From: Synergistaceae bacterium
GTDB lineage: Bacteria; Synergistota; Synergistia; Synergistales; Aminobacteriaceae
Length of the DNA: 64,000 nt
Direction of reading: 5' to 3'
Assembly (NCBI GenBank): GCA_017446055.1
Contig: JAFSRQ010000096.1
Coordinates: 1 to 64,000 of the forward strand
The translations under genes were made by a program, and so were the position numbers. Shown here in pieces: positions 6,507 through 14,846 of this stretch; position 1 is the first letter of the stretch, and each line of letters begins with the position of its first letter. The notes under the pieces are model-generated. The model did no database searches, was not told where the DNA came from, and worked only from the letters and a program-made list of their open reading frames with translations.

Positions 6507-7703
6507 ATGACAGACAGCGGATTAATCCAGCGCGGGGAGTCCAAGAAGTTCCTGCGGGACAAGCACGGGGGATTCTGGGAGGACAGGGGCGACATCGGCG
6601 GCACGAGAATCTACGCTCCTGCTCCAGAGTGGGCGGGCAACATCAACTTCTATCTCTTCGAGGGCCCGGACATTCTCATTGAGCCACAAGACAAACCGCT
6701 TTGTGATGTCCCGGAGTTGAAGCTAGGTTCGATTCCGCGTGATGACGGAAATTTTTTGCTGACTGACGATGAGAAGGACGAGCTTTTGAGGACTGACCCG
6801 GAAGCCGGGAAGTTCATACGCCCGTTTTTGGGAGGCCGTGAGTTCATCAACCGCACGAATCGCTGGTGCTTATGGCTGAAGGATGTTGAGCCTGCTGACG
6901 TGAGGAAATGCCCGCGGGTCTTGGAGAGGATAGAGAGGGTGCGCGAGTTCAGGAAGAAGAGTCCGAGAGCGGGAACGAAGAAACAGGCGGAGACCCCGAT
7001 GCTCTTCAGCGAGATACGAGACAGCAAGACGAATTACCTCGCAATCCCTCAGACTTCATAATCAACACGAAAATATATCCCCATGGCTTGGCTGACTCCT
7101 GACATCATAGCGGGCGATGCGTTGTTCGTTTGCGATGGTGTGAGCCTGTACCACTTCGGCGTAATGATGTCCTCTGTCCACATGGCGTGGGTACGGTGCA
7201 TAAGCGGCAGGCTTCGCATGGATTACAGCTACAGTAACACGCTGGACTACAACGCATTCCCCTGGCCCGTAATCATCCCGACCCCATGGATTCCCGGCGG
7301 CAACCCCTACCTCCGCAGGATTGAGGACACAGCGCAGGCAATCCTCGATGCACGGGCGAAATCCCCCCGCAGCACCCTCGCTGACCTCTACGATGAGCGC
7401 ACGATGCCCCCTGAGCTGAGGAAGGCTCACAACGAGAACGACGAGGCAGTCATGGCCGCATACGGATTTTCCCGGCACTACGAGGATGACAGGATGCACG
7501 ACGAGGACATAACGATTGCTCTCATGTACAGGTATCAGGAGCTGACCGGGTGCGATGAGCCGGGACGCAAGAACTACCCTAACCGGGCCTTGTGGGTGAG
7601 GTACTGCCCGGAGGACGCGGATGATGACGAGCTGGAGAATCTGGAGCTTTACCGGGAAATGTGGCCGGGGAATCCGGGGCTTGACGGCGTGGAGTGGGAG
7701 TGA
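6507..7703 (+). pseudogene. Remnant of a type IIL (MmeI-like) methyltransferase-restriction gene
   Basis: The frame carries only the target-recognition and C-terminal part of an MmeI-like type IIL enzyme. Visible family patterns are INFYLFEGPDI, KPLCDVPELKLGS, GGREFINRTNRWCLWLKD, TPMLFSEIRDSKTNYLAIP, then KYIPMAWLTPDIIAGD, YHFGVMMSSVHMAWVR and YSNTLDYNAFPWPV. No catalytic methylase motifs (F-x-G-x-G, NPPF/Y) or nuclease domain remain. An in-frame TAA at 7059-7061 splits it between QTS and STRKYIP, where homologues have a serine or similar. A fair ribosome site (GGGAGAG) precedes ATG 6507, so the upstream loss may be an old deletion. It lies directly behind the tRNA, probably a scar of earlier insertion. 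Confidence 0.8.
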
Positions 7704-7731
7704 GGATTGCGCTTTGGGCGTGGTGTCAGGG

Positions 7732-7760
7732 TTGGAAAAATTAGAATTTTCTGCTAACCT
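7732..7760 (+). promoter_or_regulatory. Probable promoter of gpmA
   Basis: TTGGAA (7732-7737) and TAACCT (7755-7760) are separated by 17 bp, with an extended -10 TG two positions upstream. It lies about 40 bp before the gpmA start. Confidence 0.45.
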
Positions 7761-7798
7761 TACGTGAAATTTCCGCACAATGAAAGGAGCTACTCATC

Positions 7799-8548
7799 AT
7801 GTATGAATTAGTGTTGATACGGCACGGCGAGTCGGCATGGAACAAGGAGAACAGGTTCACGGGCTGGACCGATGTTCCGCTGTCGGAGAAGGGAATCGAG
7901 GAGGCGCGCTCGGCAGGAAGGCTGCTGAAGGCTGAGGGGTTCGCGTTCGATTATGCGTTCACGTCAGTGCTGAAGAGGGCAATCAAGACTCTGTGGCTCG
8001 TCCTTGAGGAGATGGACAGGATGTGGATACCCGTCCAGCACTCATGGAAGCTCAACGAGAGGCACTACGGGGCTTTGCAGGGACTCAACAAGGCAGACAC
8101 CGCCGCGAAATACGGGGACGCTCAGGTGAAGATCTGGCGCAGGAGCTATGACATTCAGCCCCCGGTCCTCACGAAGGATGACGAGCGTTATCCCGGCCAT
8201 GACCCCAGGTATACCGGCCTCACTGAAGCAGAACTGCCGCTGACAGAGTGCCTTGCTGACACGGTGGCAAGGGTTGTGCCTTACTGGCAGGAGTCGATAG
8301 TCCCGGCGATAAAGTCAGGCAAAAAGATTATCATCGCCGCTCACGGAAACTCACTGCGCGCGCTGGTGAAGTACCTCGACAACATTTCGGAGAAGGACAT
8401 TCTGGAGCTGAACATCCCGACGGGTGTACCGCTGGTGTACGAGCTTGACGCTGACATGAAGCCGCTTTCTCACAGGTACTTGGGGGACGCTGAGGCTATC
8501 GCGAAGGCACAGGCGGCTGTTGCGTCCCAGGGTAGCGCGAAGAAGTAG
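7799..8548 (+). CDS. gpmA: 2,3-bisphosphoglycerate-dependent phosphoglycerate mutase
   Basis: This 249-residue enzyme interconverts 3- and 2-phosphoglycerate in glycolysis/gluconeogenesis. It has the phosphohistidine motif [10 protein letters not shown] at residues 5-14, the [11 protein letters not shown] substrate loop, [12 protein letters not shown] and the second catalytic histidine in [10 protein letters not shown]. The length is normal for the dPGM family. AAAGGAG precedes the ATG. The aminotransferase gene follows 12 bp later, so the two are co-transcribed. A lysine/alanine-rich tail of about 15 residues is extra. Confidence 0.95.
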   Translation: MYELVLIRHGESAWNKENRFTGWTDVPLSEKGIEEARSAGRLLKAEGFAFDYAFTSVLKRAIKTLWLVLEEMDRMWIPVQHSWKLNERHYGALQGLNKADTAAKYGDAQVKIWRRSYDIQPPVLTKDDERYPGHDPRYTGLTEAELPLTECLADTVARVVPYWQESIVPAIKSGKKIIIAAHGNSLRALVKYLDNISEKDILELNIPTGVPLVYELDADMKPLSHRYLGDAEAIAKAQAAVASQGSAKK

Positions 8549-8560
8549 GAGTGATTCATC

Positions 8561-9769
8561 ATGCATCTTTCTGACAGGATAAAGGCTCTCAAGATCTCAC
8601 CAATACGGCGGCTGATACCCTATGCTGACGCGGCCAAAGCCAAGGGCAAGAAGGTATACCATCTCAACATAGGCCAGCCCGACATAGTAACGCCCAATGA
8701 GTATTTCGAGGCCATCAGGAACTTCCACCCCAGCACGATAGCGTACCAGCCCTCACAGGGGATAAAGGAACTCCGGGAGGCGGTCTCAGGGTACTACAAG
8801 GCTATGGGAGTGCCGTATGAGCCGGATGAAATCTACATAACGTGCGGGGGAAGCGAGGCCTTGCAGTTCGCGGTGATGATACTGTGCGACCCGGGCGACG
8901 AGATTCTTGTGCCTCAGCCTTTCTACGCCAACTACAACACGTTCGCGAAACTTGCGCTTGCGAAGCTCACTCCGATTCCCACGACAGCGGAGACGGGATT
9001 CCACCTTCCGCCCGAAAACGTCATAGAGAGCCTCATCAACTCTAAGACGCGGGCATTCTGGATTTCCCACCCCTGCAACCCAACGGGAGTCAGCTACACG
9101 CCTGACGAGATTCACATGCTGTGCAGGCTGGCCAAGAAGCACGACATCTTCATCATCGCCGACGAGGTTTACCGCGAGTTCATCTACGAGGCCGGGGACT
9201 TCCTGAGCTTCGGTGCTGTTGAGGACGCGAGGGACAGGGTGATTATGGTTGACTCTGTGTCAAAGAGATTCAGCGCGTGCGGTATAAGAATCGGCTGCAT
9301 CGCCATCAAGAACAAGGAATTTCTCGCTGAGGTCATGAAGCTGTGTCAGGGCCGTCTGAGTGTGTCAGCAATCGAGCAGGTCGGGGCGGCGGCTCTGTAC
9401 AAGACTCCCAAGAGCTACTTGCAGGAGGTCAACGCTGAGTACAAGATGAGGCGGGATGTCCTGTATCACGGACTGAAGGAGATTGACGGCGTTGTGTGCC
9501 ATGAGCCCAAGGGAGCGTTCTACACGATGGTGAAGCTGCCTGTCGACGACTCCGAGAAGTTCATCATATGGATGCTGGAGAATTTCGACATCAATGGCGA
9601 GACAACGATGGCGGCTCCGGGCTCCGGGTTCTACGCTGATGCCGGCTTGGGAATGGACGAGGTGAGGATGGCGTATGTCCTCAAGAAGGAAGACCTCCAG
9701 AAGGCGTTGAACATCCTCAAGAACGCGCTGGCTGTTTATCCCGGAAGGGCAGAAGCTATAAAGGCGTAA
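8561..9769 (+). CDS. Class I/II PLP-dependent aminotransferase (aspartate-type)
   Basis: A 402-residue fold-type I aminotransferase. It shows the N-terminal LNIGQPDIVTP, the TCGGSEALQ cofactor loop, HPCNPTG and the ADEVYREF motif, the PLP-lysine region SVSKRFSACGIRIG and the C-terminal arginine in EVRMAYVL. Such enzymes use 2-oxoglutarate as acceptor and most often aspartate or an aromatic/branched amino acid as donor; the exact donor cannot be read from sequence. It is second in a two-gene unit with gpmA and is followed by an intrinsic terminator. Confidence 0.9.
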   Translation: MHLSDRIKALKISPIRRLIPYADAAKAKGKKVYHLNIGQPDIVTPNEYFEAIRNFHPSTIAYQPSQGIKELREAVSGYYKAMGVPYEPDEIYITCGGSEALQFAVMILCDPGDEILVPQPFYANYNTFAKLALAKLTPIPTTAETGFHLPPENVIESLINSKTRAFWISHPCNPTGVSYTPDEIHMLCRLAKKHDIFIIADEVYREFIYEAGDFLSFGAVEDARDRVIMVDSVSKRFSACGIRIGCIAIKNKEFLAEVMKLCQGRLSVSAIEQVGAAALYKTPKSYLQEVNAEYKMRRDVLYHGLKEIDGVVCHEPKGAFYTMVKLPVDDSEKFIIWMLENFDINGETTMAAPGSGFYADAGLGMDEVRMAYVLKKEDLQKALNILKNALAVYPGRAEAIKA

Positions 9770-9784
9770 CACGGAGAAGGTTTG

Positions 9785-9814
9785 TCCCCGTCTGGAATAT
9801 GGCGGGGATTTTTC
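9785..9814 (+). terminator. Terminator of the gpmA-aminotransferase unit
   Basis: TCCCCG (9785-9790) pairs with CGGGGA (9803-9808) around a 12-base loop, followed by TTTTTCTTG. Confidence 0.7.
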
Positions 9815-9824
9815 TTGTTTACCG

Positions 9825-12317
9825 TTACAGAAGTGATGATACTATCCTGACACCCTCCATAGCATCACGGGCGTAGTAATCCGCTCCCGCATAGCTCGCC
9901 AGCTCCGGCGTAAGTACAGCCCCTCCCGCAATGACCTTCACATCAGGGCAGGACTCCTTCAGCTTTGTGATAGTCTCCTTCATGCTTGCTACTGTTGTAG
10001 TCATTAACGCGCTCAGTCCCACAACGCTGACTCCTCTTGCTGTTACTGCCTCAACGATTTTCTCAGGGGGAACGTCTTTTCCCAAGTCGATAACGTCAAA
10101 GTTGTAGTTCTCGAAGATAGTCCGCACAATGTTCTTGCCTATGTCGTGAACATCCCCGTAAACAGTAGCGAGAATCACCGGGCCTTTTGCCTTGCCTGTG
10201 CCGCCGGACTTCTCCATGTTGAGCGACAAGACCTCGAACGCTGATTTTGCCGCTTCTGCTGACTTTATGAGCTGGGGAAGGAATGATTTTCCCGATTCGT
10301 AGCTTTTGCCGACAGTGTCAAGAGCCGGGACTATATTACGCTCGATAATCTCCAAGGGCTTGTGTGATTTCAGGAGTTCGCGCGTCATGCTGGCTGACTC
10401 ATCCTTGAGGCCGCGTATGATTGCCGACTCTAGTGCTGAGGAAAAGTTTATCCCTCCATCACAACCCCCCTTTTGTTCCCCACTTGCAGAAGAACACCCC
10501 CCTGTATCCCCACTTGGCAGGGGGGACGAGGAGTCCCTGGTGTCTTGCTTCTCCTGCGCAAGGGGAGGTGTCCGCAGAACGGTGGGGTCGACTTTGCCGG
10601 GATGTTCCTCGCAGTACGATATGTAGTCATTCATCTCCTGTTCTCCGCCTGAGAGGAGATTCCACGCCATGAGAGTCTCCTTCATGTCAGAGTCACCCGG
10701 ATTGATGATAGCTCCGTCGAGTCCGTTCATGATTGCCGCCATCATCATTGTGCGGTTCACCAGAGGCCGCCGCGGAAGACCGAATGATACGTTGCTCAGT
10801 CCCAAGACAGTCTTCACGCCTAACTCATCATGCACCAAACGCACAGCCCTCAAGGTTTCCGGGACTAGCTTCTGCTGTGCCGATGCCGTAAGTGTCAGGC
10901 AGTCAATGAGAATGTTGCGGCGCGGAATGCCAATCGATTCGGCCATGTCGACAATCCTGCGGGCGATTTCGAGTCTTTCTTCTGCTGACTCAGGTATGCC
11001 CCTGTCATCAAGCGTAAGACCTAACACACATGCTCCGTATTTCTTTGCGACCGGGAGGACGGATTCGAGGCTTGCTGATTTCCCGTTGACAGAATTTAGG
11101 ATGGGCTTGCCGTTGCAGATTCTTGCGGCTGACTCTAATGCTTGAGGGTTGGAGCTGTCTATCTGAATCGGCAGGTTCACGACTCCCTGAATTTCCCTCA
11201 ATGCGTTAGTCAGCACTTCAGGCTCGTCAATGTCAGGAAGCCCGGCGTTTATGTCGAGAATGTCAGCACCCTGCTCCTGCTGTTTGACGGCCTCCTTCAG
11301 AAGGTAATCCGTATCACCCTCGCGCAGTGCCTTCTGTAGCATCTTCTTGCCTGTGGGATTGAGCCTCTCACCGATTACGACAAACTTGCGCCCGAATGTT
11401 ACGACTCTTGATGACGAGCATACCGTTGTGCTGCCGGGAACGTTCCGGGTTACAGCATGGCCGAATCTAGCGGTAACAGCACGCTTCATCATGGCGATAT
11501 GCTCAGGGGTAGTTCCGCAGCAGCCTCCGAGAATGTTCACGCCCAAGTCAGCAAACTTGCACGAGATTTCAGCGAACTCTTCAGGCGTAACGTCATAGTG
11601 TGATACTCCGTCCCTCATGACCGGGAGTCCTGCGTTGGGCTGAACCATCACGGGAATGTGCGAGCATGAGCAGAACCGCTCTACTATGGGTAGCAATTGT
11701 GCCGGGCCTAACGAGCAGTTCACGCCGAGAGCGTCAAGTCCGAGTCCCTCAAGTGTGGCTGTCATGGCCTCAACCGAAGCCCCGAAGAATGTCCGCCCGG
11801 ACTCCTCGAAGCTCATTGTCGCGAAAACTGGAAGCTCTGAGTTTTCCCTCGCGGCCAAAACAGCGGCTTTAAGCTCGTGCAAGTCCGTGAAAGTCTCAAG
11901 CAATATAACGTCAGCAAGCTCCCTCCCTGCAATGACCATCTCGGCAATGGCATCATAGATTTCCGCGAACGAGGCATCACCGGAAGGGTACATTACGCGC
12001 CCCGTTGAGCCAATATCGAGGGCAACGTGTGAGTTTGTGCCTGCTGTAACTTCACGGGCTAATGTGAGTCCTGCCGTGATGATTTCGGTTACTGTATGGC
12101 CGGATTTCGCGAGCTTGAAGCGGTTTGCGCCGAAGGTGTTTGCGGTGATGAAGTCTGCTCCTGCGTTGAGATATTCGCGGTGAACTGAGCGTATCATTTC
12201 GGGCTGAGTCAGGTTGAGGATTTCGGGAATCTCACGGAGCTTGAGTCCCCGCGCCTGCAACATCGTACCCATTGCGCCGTCAAAGAAGTATATTCTGCTG
12301 GGGTTAAGTGTGAACAT
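9825..12317 (-). CDS. metH: Cobalamin-dependent methionine synthase, short form
   Basis: This 830-residue protein starts at ATG 12317 behind AGGAGGG. Residues 1-290 are the homocysteine S-methyltransferase barrel with zinc cysteines C201 and C266-C267 (GGCCGTTPEH). Residues about 305-570 are the pterin-binding barrel (GERLNPTGKK, DINAG). After a linker come the B12 cap (about 625-690) and the Rossmann cobalamin domain with the base-off motif GDVHDIGKN. The reactivation domain that binds S-adenosylmethionine is missing, as in short MetH proteins such as those of Thermotoga, so a separate reactivase would be needed. The linker (about 578-620) is unusual: it is encoded by a GC-rich repeat (10456-10582). 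Confidence 0.93.
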   Translation of the reverse strand: MFTLNPSRIYFFDGAMGTMLQARGLKLREIPEILNLTQPEMIRSVHREYLNAGADFITANTFGANRFKLAKSGHTVTEIITAGLTLAREVTAGTNSHVALDIGSTGRVMYPSGDASFAEIYDAIAEMVIAGRELADVILLETFTDLHELKAAVLAARENSELPVFATMSFEESGRTFFGASVEAMTATLEGLGLDALGVNCSLGPAQLLPIVERFCSCSHIPVMVQPNAGLPVMRDGVSHYDVTPEEFAEISCKFADLGVNILGGCCGTTPEHIAMMKRAVTARFGHAVTRNVPGSTTVCSSSRVVTFGRKFVVIGERLNPTGKKMLQKALREGDTDYLLKEAVKQQEQGADILDINAGLPDIDEPEVLTNALREIQGVVNLPIQIDSSNPQALESAARICNGKPILNSVNGKSASLESVLPVAKKYGACVLGLTLDDRGIPESAEERLEIARRIVDMAESIGIPRRNILIDCLTLTASAQQKLVPETLRAVRLVHDELGVKTVLGLSNVSFGLPRRPLVNRTMMMAAIMNGLDGAIINPGDSDMKETLMAWNLLSGGEQEMNDYISYCEEHPGKVDPTVLRTPPLAQEKQDTRDSSSPLPSGDTGGCSSASGEQKGGCDGGINFSSALESAIIRGLKDESASMTRELLKSHKPLEIIERNIVPALDTVGKSYESGKSFLPQLIKSAEAAKSAFEVLSLNMEKSGGTGKAKGPVILATVYGDVHDIGKNIVRTIFENYNFDVIDLGKDVPPEKIVEAVTARGVSVVGLSALMTTTVASMKETITKLKESCPDVKVIAGGAVLTPELASYAGADYYARDAMEGVRIVSSLL
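10456..10582. repeat. GC-rich palindromic repeat inserted in frame in metH
   Basis: On the plus strand there are two related units, CCCCCCTTTTGTTCCCCACTTG (read in pieces at 10465-10486) and CCCCCCTGTATCCCCACTTG at 10497-10516. The second forms a hairpin with GGGGGG at 10520-10525. A TGCGCA-centred imperfect palindrome (about 10551-10567) and an AGGGGAGG block follow. The composition is unlike the rest of metH. The encoded residues are low-complexity (S, G, P, C rich) and fall in an interdomain linker. It resembles mobile intergenic palindromes that can insert in coding sequence without breaking the frame. Confidence 0.65.
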
Positions 12318-12345
12318 GTTTTGCCCTCCTGTGAGTGTTAGGGGG

Positions 12346-12369
12346 ATTATAGCAGTTGCAGTGTACAAT
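12346..12369. promoter_or_regulatory. Back-to-back promoters for metH (minus) and the small peptide (plus)
   Basis: On the minus strand TGCTATAAT (extended -10; TATAAT at 12346-12351) lies about 30 bp before the metH start. On the plus strand TGTACAAT (-10 TACAAT at 12364-12369) precedes the small gene at 12441. The two -10 boxes are only 12 bp apart, so polymerases would compete. No strong -35 is seen for either. Confidence 0.5.
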
Positions 12370-12440
12370 ATTGCTTACGAGGATTCCGGGGTGCGGGCAG
12401 GGGTCGCTTCACAGGGTATTATGCCTTGGAGAATCAGGTG

Positions 12441-12587
12441 ATGAGTATGGGCAAGAGATCCAGAAAATCCCGGAGGAAGGCGGTGAAGAGGCTCGCTCGC
12501 AAGGTGGTACGCTTCTTCACTGCTTTCTACTGGCTGATGAGCTTCGTCCTGACTGCGTTACTTCTTTGGGATAGGCTGGCAGGTTAA
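12441..12587 (+). CDS. Small basic single-span membrane peptide, copy 1 (48 aa)
   Basis: The ATG at 12441 (or 12447) follows GGAG and AGGTG. The first 24 residues are rich in lysine and arginine (MSMGKRSRKSRRKAVKRL), then comes a hydrophobic helix FYWLMSFVLTALLLW and the end DRLAG. A related peptide is encoded at 61683-61814, ending LYWLIRLAFLLWDRFMG, which supports both as real genes. Promoter, untranslated leader and a 3' hairpin are similar in both loci. I do not recognise a known family; it is too short for normal gene callers. The layout resembles type I toxin or dual-function RNA loci, which is inference. Confidence 0.65.
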   Translation: MSMGKRSRKSRRKAVKRLARKVVRFFTAFYWLMSFVLTALLLWDRLAG

Positions 12588-12610
12588 GCCGGGAGCAACA
12601 ACTTCTTCAC

Positions 12611-12647
12611 GAATAGGGTTCAACTCCCCTCAACGTTGTCCCTATTC
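12611..12647 (+). ncRNA. 3' hairpin of small-peptide unit, copy 1, with C/U-rich loop
   Basis: GAATAGGG (12611-12618) pairs with CCCTATTC (12640-12647). An inner stem CAAC/GTTG (12621-12624, 12635-12638) closes a 10-base loop TCCCCTCAAC. No U-tract follows, so it is not a standard terminator. The homologous hairpin at 61845-61875 has different stem bases but the same two-stem shape. A conserved UUCUUCA precedes both. Confidence 0.55.
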
Positions 12648-12660
12648 TACCACACCAGAC

Positions 12661-13605
12661 CTAAATTACCATGCAGACCAGCGGTATCGTAACCATGCAC
12701 GCAAGATTCTGTATGAACATCGCCCGCGCGGCAAAATCAACATCAGCGTGGTACATCTCACTCAGCACCGCCGTAACACTCGCCCCCGGCATAGCGTTAA
12801 TCAGAATCAGCACAGCCGCAACAAGAGGATTCTCACTCAGCGGGAAGAATCTCAGTATAGCGCAGATTATCAGAGGGTAAACCACAAGCCTCATAGCTGA
12901 AGCCGTCCATGCGTGTACGTCCGTGAAGAGGTCTGACGCTTTCGAGTGCGCTAAAGCCATTCCGATTATCACCATTGAGATTGGAGTCGTTACGTCAGAG
13001 AGATACTTCACCGGGACTGCGGCGGCCTGCGGAAGAGGTATCCTCCCGAAATAGAATATCAGGCTCAACGCTGTAGCTATGTTGATGTTGCTGAAGATGA
13101 TAGATTTCATGTCAACGCCCTCCGAGCCGTGATTGGGATTGTCCCGGATTATCTCCAATGCTCCAAGCGTGTATATCGTTATGTTGAACGCGATGTTGAA
13201 CATCACCGACAATGCGAGTCCCTCAGTCCCAAGAAGAGCCAGCGCGATGGGAAAACCCATGAACCCCGAATTGCTGTAAGCGCAGATGAACGCCCAGACT
13301 CCCTTTCTGCCTTCAGGAACGTGAAATATATTCGCAAGCCCCCGCGAGATGTACAGCATCGAAACCAGCACGACAATCCCGGCAACGATTGTGATTATTC
13401 CGTCGCGAGCAAAAGCAGGGTCATATTCACGCTGGACGAGTGAGATGAATATTGTGCAGGGCAGCGTGATTTTCAGGAGGAGGGATGAGAAATGAGATGA
13501 GGCTTCCGGCTTGAGGACTCCAGTTTTGACGGCTATATATCCAGCGGCGATTAACACGAAGAGGCTGACGAGATTTGACGCGACTGCAAAAAAATCCAAG
13601 TTCAT
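12661..13605 (-). CDS. Auxin efflux carrier (AEC) family transporter
   Basis: A 314-residue membrane protein starting at ATG 13605 behind GGGGGAA. It has about ten hydrophobic segments in two inverted halves, with the conserved C-A-Y-S-N-S-G-F-M-G-F-P motif in the fourth/fifth segment and L-I-N-A-M-P in the second half. AEC members export or import organic acids or amino acids across the inner membrane; the substrate here is unknown. It is a single gene, convergent with the copy 1 small-peptide unit and divergent from the macrodomain gene. Confidence 0.9.
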   Translation of the reverse strand: MNLDFFAVASNLVSLFVLIAAGYIAVKTGVLKPEASSHFSSLLLKITLPCTIFISLVQREYDPAFARDGIITIVAGIVVLVSMLYISRGLANIFHVPEGRKGVWAFICAYSNSGFMGFPIALALLGTEGLALSVMFNIAFNITIYTLGALEIIRDNPNHGSEGVDMKSIIFSNINIATALSLIFYFGRIPLPQAAAVPVKYLSDVTTPISMVIIGMALAHSKASDLFTDVHAWTASAMRLVVYPLIICAILRFFPLSENPLVAAVLILINAMPGASVTAVLSEMYHADVDFAARAMFIQNLACMVTIPLVCMVI

Positions 13606-13666
13606 GTACAATTTCCCCCGTAACAAAAAATTCCCGGTAATCTTAGCACACAAAGGATGAATCATA

Positions 13667-14173
13667 ATGTCATTGCAGATAATCGAGGCAGATATTACGA
13701 CCCTCAATGTTGACGCAATAGTGAACGCGGCGAATCAGACTCTCTTGGGCGGCGGAGGTGTTGACGGGGCGATACACAGGGCAGCAGGACCGGAGCTTCT
13801 CGCTGAGTGCAGGACTCTCGGCGGCTGTCGTACAGGAGGCGCGAAAATCACAAAGGGCTACAATCTCCCGGCAAAGTTCGTGATTCACGCTGTCGGCCCA
13901 AGGTGGCAGGGAGGGACTCACGGCGAACCCGGACTACTGGCTTCGTGCTACGTGAACTCGATGAGGCTCGCGAAGGAGAACGGCTGCAAGTCTGTTGCGT
14001 TCCCGCTGATTTCCGCAGGCATATTCGGCTACCCCAAGGCTGACGCGATGAGGGTTGCGGTGAAGTCAATCCGCGAATTTCCCGGAAGCGGTGAGATGGA
14101 CGTAACGATTGCCCTTCTTGGGGACGAGATGATGACCCTTGCGCGTGAAATTTCCCCGGAGCTGGTGAAATGA
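13667..14173 (+). CDS. Macrodomain protein, probable O-acetyl-ADP-ribose deacetylase
   Basis: A 168-residue single macrodomain. It shows the ADP-ribose-binding motifs [22 protein letters not shown] near residues 16-37 (given in full positions; key residues N22, N25, G29-G32, D34), [14 protein letters not shown] and the late SAGIFGYPK loop. The group removes acetyl from O-acetyl-ADP-ribose or ADP-ribose from proteins. Start ATG 13667 follows AAAGGATG. Its stop overlaps the next start (ATGA), so it is translationally coupled to the PgeF-like gene. Confidence 0.92.
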   Translation: MSLQIIEADITTLNVDAIVNAANQTLLGGGGVDGAIHRAAGPELLAECRTLGGCRTGGAKITKGYNLPAKFVIHAVGPRWQGGTHGEPGLLASCYVNSMRLAKENGCKSVAFPLISAGIFGYPKADAMRVAVKSIREFPGSGEMDVTIALLGDEMMTLAREISPELVK

Positions 14174-14820
14174 GGATAGAGACTCCCGGCTTCATCACGG
14201 CAGATTTCTGCATGAAGGGCGAGACTCCCGGCAAGTCCGACATAATGCCCTCACAGGTTCACGGCAGGAATATTCTCGTTGCTACGGCTGAGACGCTCCC
14301 GGAAATTTCCCTGCCATCACGCCCGGAGGCTGACGGAATTTTGCTGACAGTCCCGGGTGTTACTGCCTCGCTGAGATTCGCCGACTGCGCTCCCGTCATG
14401 CTGTGGGGGGACTCATGGGTCATGATTCTTCACTCAGGCTACAAGGGTACAGTCCTCAACATTTCGCGTGAGGGTCTCAGGATTGCGGGCGAGATATACG
14501 GTGCTGAAACGGTGCGTGAGGCTCATGCGTGGATTGGGCCGTGCATAGGTCGTGAGTATTTCAGGAAGTCGGGCGATGAGTGGACGGTGAGAGGTCTTGA
14601 GGCGTTCCACAGGGAGAATTATACGGCTGACGGTGAGAATGTGTACTTTGACCTTGCGGGAGAAATATCGTGCCAGCTTCTTGACAGGGGATTGAGGCGG
14701 GAGAATATTTCGGTCTCAGGGATAAATACGCTGACTGATTCGCGTTGTTGCTCGTACAGGCGCGGAGATATTCACGAGAGAATGACATTGTCCGCAAAAA
14801 TCCAGGGGAGCAATCATTAG
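14170..14820 (+). CDS. pgeF: PgeF/YfiH-family protein (DUF152, purine nucleoside phosphorylase / peptidoglycan editing factor)
   Basis: A 216-residue YfiH (laccase-like, CNF1 fold) protein. It shows QVHG with the first metal-site histidine, [10 protein letters not shown] with the catalytic-site cysteine, [11 protein letters not shown] with the second histidine, and IGPCIG. Family members bind zinc and act on purine nucleosides; the E. coli protein also prevents misincorporation in peptidoglycan precursors. It is short by about 25 residues relative to E. coli. It is co-translated with the macrodomain gene, suggesting a nucleoside/NAD-metabolite salvage pair. Confidence 0.88.
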   Translation: MRIETPGFITADFCMKGETPGKSDIMPSQVHGRNILVATAETLPEISLPSRPEADGILLTVPGVTASLRFADCAPVMLWGDSWVMILHSGYKGTVLNISREGLRIAGEIYGAETVREAHAWIGPCIGREYFRKSGDEWTVRGLEAFHRENYTADGENVYFDLAGEISCQLLDRGLRRENISVSGINTLTDSRCCSYRRGDIHERMTLSAKIQGSNH

Positions 14821-14846
14821 CACACTCCCCCGGAAGTTTCCTGCTG

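Noticed and set aside
12441-12587. Identity with known type I toxins (Fst, Ldr, TxpA)
   Set aside because: Those have hydrophobic N-termini and charged C-termini or other signatures; here the basic part is N-terminal and the end is L-L-W-D-R. No antisense antitoxin promoter is evident.
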